Assembly (NCBI GenBank): GCA_024638215.1
Contig: JAHEKS010000003.1
Span: 1-46,691 of the forward strand
Source: Acidobacteriota bacterium
GTDB taxonomy: Bacteria > Acidobacteriota > Terriglobia > UBA7540
Length of the DNA: 46,691 nt
Direction of reading: 5' to 3'
This document shows positions 44,146 to 46,691 of the stretch, in pieces. Every line of letters starts with the position of its first letter. The stretch's first letter is position 1. Below the pieces are notes generated by a model. The model was not told the origin of the DNA and did no database searches. It was given only the letters and a program-made list of their open reading frames with translations. Position numbers and translations under genes: made by a program.

Positions 44146-45830
44146 GACTTTTCACCTCGTTGGCCGGCCGGGAGCGCGTCCGCGCTTTCCCCGGTGGCGA
44201 TGAGTTCCTGAGCGCGCAGCGGCAGCGTAATCGTAAATACCGTCCCGCGGCCCGGCGGCGACTCGACTTCGATCCGCCCGCGGTGGCGCTCGATGATGTT
44301 GCGGCTGATCGCGAGCCCCAGGCCCAGGCTGTGCCCGCGCTCGCGGGTGGTAAAAAATGGCTCAAAAAGATTGGGCAGGACTTCCGGAGCGATGCCCGCG
44401 CCGTCGTCCTGAACCTGAAGGATGGCTTCCTTCGTTTCCGGCGAATGCCGGCTGGCCAGGCGCAGGTTGCCGCCGTGCGGCATGGCCTCGATGGAGTTCA
44501 TCACCAGCGCCAGCAGCGCCTGCTCGATGTGCGCCACGTCGCAGAGAACCGGCGGAAGCGTCCGGTCGAGATCGAGTTGCGCCTGGATGCCGGCGATGTC
44601 CAACTGGTGGCGCACCAGCCGCGCGCAGCGGTCGAGCACGGCGTTCAGGTCGGAGAAATGCGGGTTCATCGGCGCCGCGCGCGCGAAAACCAGCAGGTTC
44701 TTCACGATTTCGCCGCAGCGGCGGCTTTCCGATTCGATCAGGTCAAGCGAGCTGCGGATCTGCTCCTGCTTCGCCGGGTCGCATTCCGCCACCCACTTCT
44801 TGAGCAGCTTGGCGTAGGTCAGGATTCCCGCCAGCGGATTGTTGATTTCGTGCGCCACGATAGCCGCCAGCTTGCCCGTGGAAGCCAGCTTCTCCGCCTG
44901 GATCATCTGCTCGTCCGCGCGCTTCAGCTCCAGAGTCTTCTGTTCGACCCGTTTCTCCAGCTCGCGGGCCCAGGCGGTGACTTCCTCCCGGGCCTCGCGA
45001 AGTTGCCGGCTCATGGTGTTGAAGGAAGCGGCGAGGTCGCCCAGCTCGTCCCTCGATTGAACCGGTATCTGGAATCCCAGGTCGCCCGATGCCAGCCGCT
45101 CGGTGCCCGACTCGAGCGTGCGCAGCGGCCCGTGCACCACGCGCCACACAAAAACTCCGCTCAAGCCGGAAATCAGCGCCACACCGATGATCGTGTAGGC
45201 CAGCAGGTGGCGGATGTCGCCCGCCAGGCTGGCGTCGGCGCCGGCCAGCGATAAATTCGTATCCAAGACCCCGAGGATCTGCTGGCTGGCGGGATGGGCG
45301 TGGCACGACGCGTTCGAACAGGCGGGCGAATTCTCGATGGGATTGATGATCCCCAGCACGCGCTCCCCGCTCGCCAGCCGGTAAATGCGGAAGCGGTCGG
45401 GCCGGTTCAGGCGCGCCAGGGGCTGCGCTTGCGCGTGGCAGCCATAACAGGCTTCGGCACGCTTATTAACCGACGTATTAATCTCCGCAGCATCGGTTGA
45501 GAAAGTGATGCGCCCTTCCTGATTGATCACGCGGATGCGCACCATTTCCGGCTCGTCCGCCATGGTGCTCATGGTGTGGTAGAGCCCTTCGCGGTCGTTG
45601 CGCAGCATGTAATAGGAGGTGCTGCGCTTGATGACGTCGCTCACGCGCTCGGCGCTCACCAGCGTCGCCGCTTCCAGGTGCTGGCGGTGCAGCCGGATGT
45701 TCAGGTAGCCGAGCACCGCGAAAATCGCCACCATCGAGGCCACCAGCAACACGATCAGCTTGGCGCTCAGGCTGCGCGTCGAGCGCGTCCAACGGCTCGT
45801 GGAGGGCGTTTGGGTCTCAGGTCCGAGCAT
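44142..45830 (-). CDS. Sensor histidine kinase with periplasmic c-type heme motifs
   Basis: A 562-residue kinase with two membrane segments (about 23-43 and 210-230) around a periplasmic sensor of about 165 residues. That domain has CYGCH (128-132, a CXXCH heme c site) and CSNASCH (171-177, CX4CH). HAMP (about 230-282), coiled coil, HisKA with IVAHEINNPLAG (His327) and HATPase with VMNSIEAM, DDGAGI and HSLGLGLAI follow. Heme-c PAS-like sensors in other bacteria detect redox state, nitric oxide or oxygen. Here the second motif is of the longer, rarer spacing. The kinase is first in an overlapping operon with its regulator and the metalloprotease. Confidence 0.94.
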   Translation of the reverse strand: MLGPETQTPSTSRWTRSTRSLSAKLIVLLVASMVAIFAVLGYLNIRLHRQHLEAATLVSAERVSDVIKRSTSYYMLRNDREGLYHTMSTMADEPEMVRIRVINQEGRITFSTDAAEINTSVNKRAEACYGCHAQAQPLARLNRPDRFRIYRLASGERVLGIINPIENSPACSNASCHAHPASQQILGVLDTNLSLAGADASLAGDIRHLLAYTIIGVALISGLSGVFVWRVVHGPLRTLESGTERLASGDLGFQIPVQSRDELGDLAASFNTMSRQLREAREEVTAWARELEKRVEQKTLELKRADEQMIQAEKLASTGKLAAIVAHEINNPLAGILTYAKLLKKWVAECDPAKQEQIRSSLDLIESESRRCGEIVKNLLVFARAAPMNPHFSDLNAVLDRCARLVRHQLDIAGIQAQLDLDRTLPPVLCDVAHIEQALLALVMNSIEAMPHGGNLRLASRHSPETKEAILQVQDDGAGIAPEVLPNLFEPFFTTRERGHSLGLGLAISRNIIERHRGRIEVESPPGRGTVFTITLPLRAQELIATGESADALPAGQRGEKS

Positions 45831-46371
45831 GCGCCGACTCGCTCGCGGGGAGAAATTCGTCCTGCTGCGCTTCTGCTGCCAGCAAAACCCGCAAGTGCTT
45901 TACCTCCGGCTCAAGAAAGGCGAATCCCGCCGGGCGTCGTTTGCGTTGGGTATGAAACCAAAGCCTTCGCCCGGCACATCGAAAAGCAGCGGCCCCGGCA
46001 ATGCGTGCAAAGGATCACGCGGAAAATGAGCGCGCTGCGGATGGGCTTTCTCCTGCGCCGCTTCAATCTATGTCAGGCCGAGCGCCGGATGCGCAATCCA
46101 TGGCGCTGGCCATTTTGTCTGTTCCGGACTTTTCGTCAGTCGCGAGGGGAAAAACTGTCGGGGTTGTGGTGTTTCTACACACCACCGACATGATATCGGC
46201 AATCCGTCTGCCACACGCCTGATTACGCTCGAAAACATCTCAGCAGCTAAGAGCAATGGCCTCTCTGACTTGGCGTAGGTTGTCGCTCATGGAAGGCGGG
46301 GCGAAGGGCAGGTGGGCCCGACTGCTGAGAAATACAACGCAATCCTTGCGCACGCTGCCCCAAAGACGGAA
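45831..46371. other. Gap without a supported gene, with hairpin at 46157-46189
   Basis: About 540 bases between the kinase start and the terminator of the right-edge gene. Short frames exist (for example an ATG at 45831 divergent from the kinase) but show no domain. A stem-loop with arms GTGGTGT (46166-46172) and ACACCAC (46179-46185), extended by GTCG/CGAC, stands at 46157-46189; its role is unknown. Confidence 0.45.
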
Positions 46372-46399
46372 ACGGCGGTCTCAATTGGAAGACCGCCGT
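46372..46399 (-). terminator. Terminator hairpin of the GcvH-like gene
   Basis: ACGGCGGTCT (46372-46381) and AGACCGCCGT (46390-46399) form a perfect 10-bp stem with an 8-base loop, 22 bases after the stop codon of the minus-strand gene at 46422. There are only three T residues after the stem on the minus strand, so it may act with Rho or as an mRNA end. Confidence 0.65.
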
Positions 46400-46421
46400 C
46401 ACCTGCGTCGGAGCTGCGACT

Positions 46422-46691
46422 TTATGTCAGGAAGAATTCGCGAGTGACTTCCGCCCAGTCGGCATCGGGCAGATGCTTGGTCAGGTCAGCCTCCGCAAGC
46501 CCCCCGTCCTGGGCCACTGCCCCGGCAAGGGCCGGGATCCGCCCGCGGAGACGGTTGGCTGCTTCCTCCATCCAACTCCGCGCCAAATCCCCGCCAAGCA
46601 GGTTGCGGAAATTGGTGGGAGCATCAGGCGATTGCACGGTGATCAGCCAACCCTCGCCGTAGGGGTCCTTCAAGGAGAGCGAGGGATCCTT
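46422..46691 (-). CDS. Glycine cleavage system H-like protein, C-terminal part
   Basis: The frame is open to the right edge of the window (six codons KDPSLS precede the first internal start-like codon), so the 5' end is missing. The visible part reads LKDPYGEGWLITVQSPD, NFRNLLGGDLARSWMEEAAN, and ends DWAEVTREFFLT. DPYGEGWL-(I/V) followed by NLL and WMEE is the closing half of the lipoyl-domain GcvH fold; the lipoylated lysine would lie beyond the edge. The C-terminal tail of about 50 residues is longer than in E. coli GcvH. It may carry lipoyl groups in glycine cleavage or be one of the accessory H-like proteins. Confidence 0.8.
   Translation of the reverse strand, partial: KDPSLSLKDPYGEGWLITVQSPDAPTNFRNLLGGDLARSWMEEAANRLRGRIPALAGAVAQDGGLAEADLTKHLPDADWAEVTREFFLT

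Noticed and set aside
45831-46029. 66-codon frame divergent from the heme-motif kinase
   Set aside because: It has no ribosome site and no recognisable domain. It begins within the kinase start region and ends in unstructured sequence.

Overview
The window is about 46.7 kb of GC-rich bacterial DNA. It looks like a chromosomal segment of an Acidobacteriota member. Support for this is a GWxTD-domain secreted protein beside a carboxypeptidase-regulatory/beta-barrel protein, MacB-type permeases arrayed in tandem, many palindromic interspersed repeats, and a mix of housekeeping genes (uvrA, purD, purE, pta, mtnA, msrB, gcvH-like). The phylum is an inference from gene content. No rRNA, tRNA, CRISPR array, integrase or complete insertion sequence was recognised.

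Layout. 1-4.1 kb: 3' end of a divergent polysaccharide deacetylase, two exported proteins sharing a TrbI-like N-terminal region, and two decayed genes (OmpA-like, transglutaminase-like). 4.2-11.3 kb: PAP2 phosphatase, a RelE/ParE-type toxin-antitoxin (TA) pair, uvrA, a second (RHH/PIN) TA pair, a deoxyhypusine-synthase-like protein and a CPBP protease. 11.3-15.6 kb (minus): NtrC-type regulator with a PDZ/GAF/PAS histidine kinase. 15.8-19.3 kb (minus): beta-barrel protein and GWxTD protein. 19.5-27.6 kb (plus): adaptor, one ATPase and four MacB-like permeases arranged A1-B1-A2-B2. 28-29.8 kb: MFS transporter and msrB. 29.9-32.2 kb (minus): mtnA, a frameshifted MOSC gene, and an amidotransferase-like gene with an in-frame TGA at the nucleophile position followed by a SECIS-like hairpin. 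32.6-37.3 kb: pta, a small membrane protein, a YefM/RelE pair, and purD-purE. 37.3-41.9 kb: repeat-rich non-coding DNA, an AbrB/PIN TA pair split by repeats, and a compact three-gene cassette of TcmP, a three-Cys Gp37/Gp68 (DUF5131) protein and an EVE-domain protein. 41.9-45.8 kb (minus): c-heme-motif histidine kinase, NtrC-type regulator and archaemetzincin, joined by 4-bp overlaps. The right edge carries a partial glycine-cleavage-H-like gene.

The strongest leads are the predicted selenoprotein at 29860-30633, whose UGA, spacing and hairpin fit bacterial selenocysteine insertion and whose other triad residues are changed, and the TcmP / three-Cys / EVE cassette at 39280-41653, which looks like a base-modification writer/reader system of unknown function. 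Other themes are repeats inserted in frame into mtnA and the archaemetzincin gene, four unrelated TA modules in 34 kb, and a single ATPase with a duplicated permease pair.
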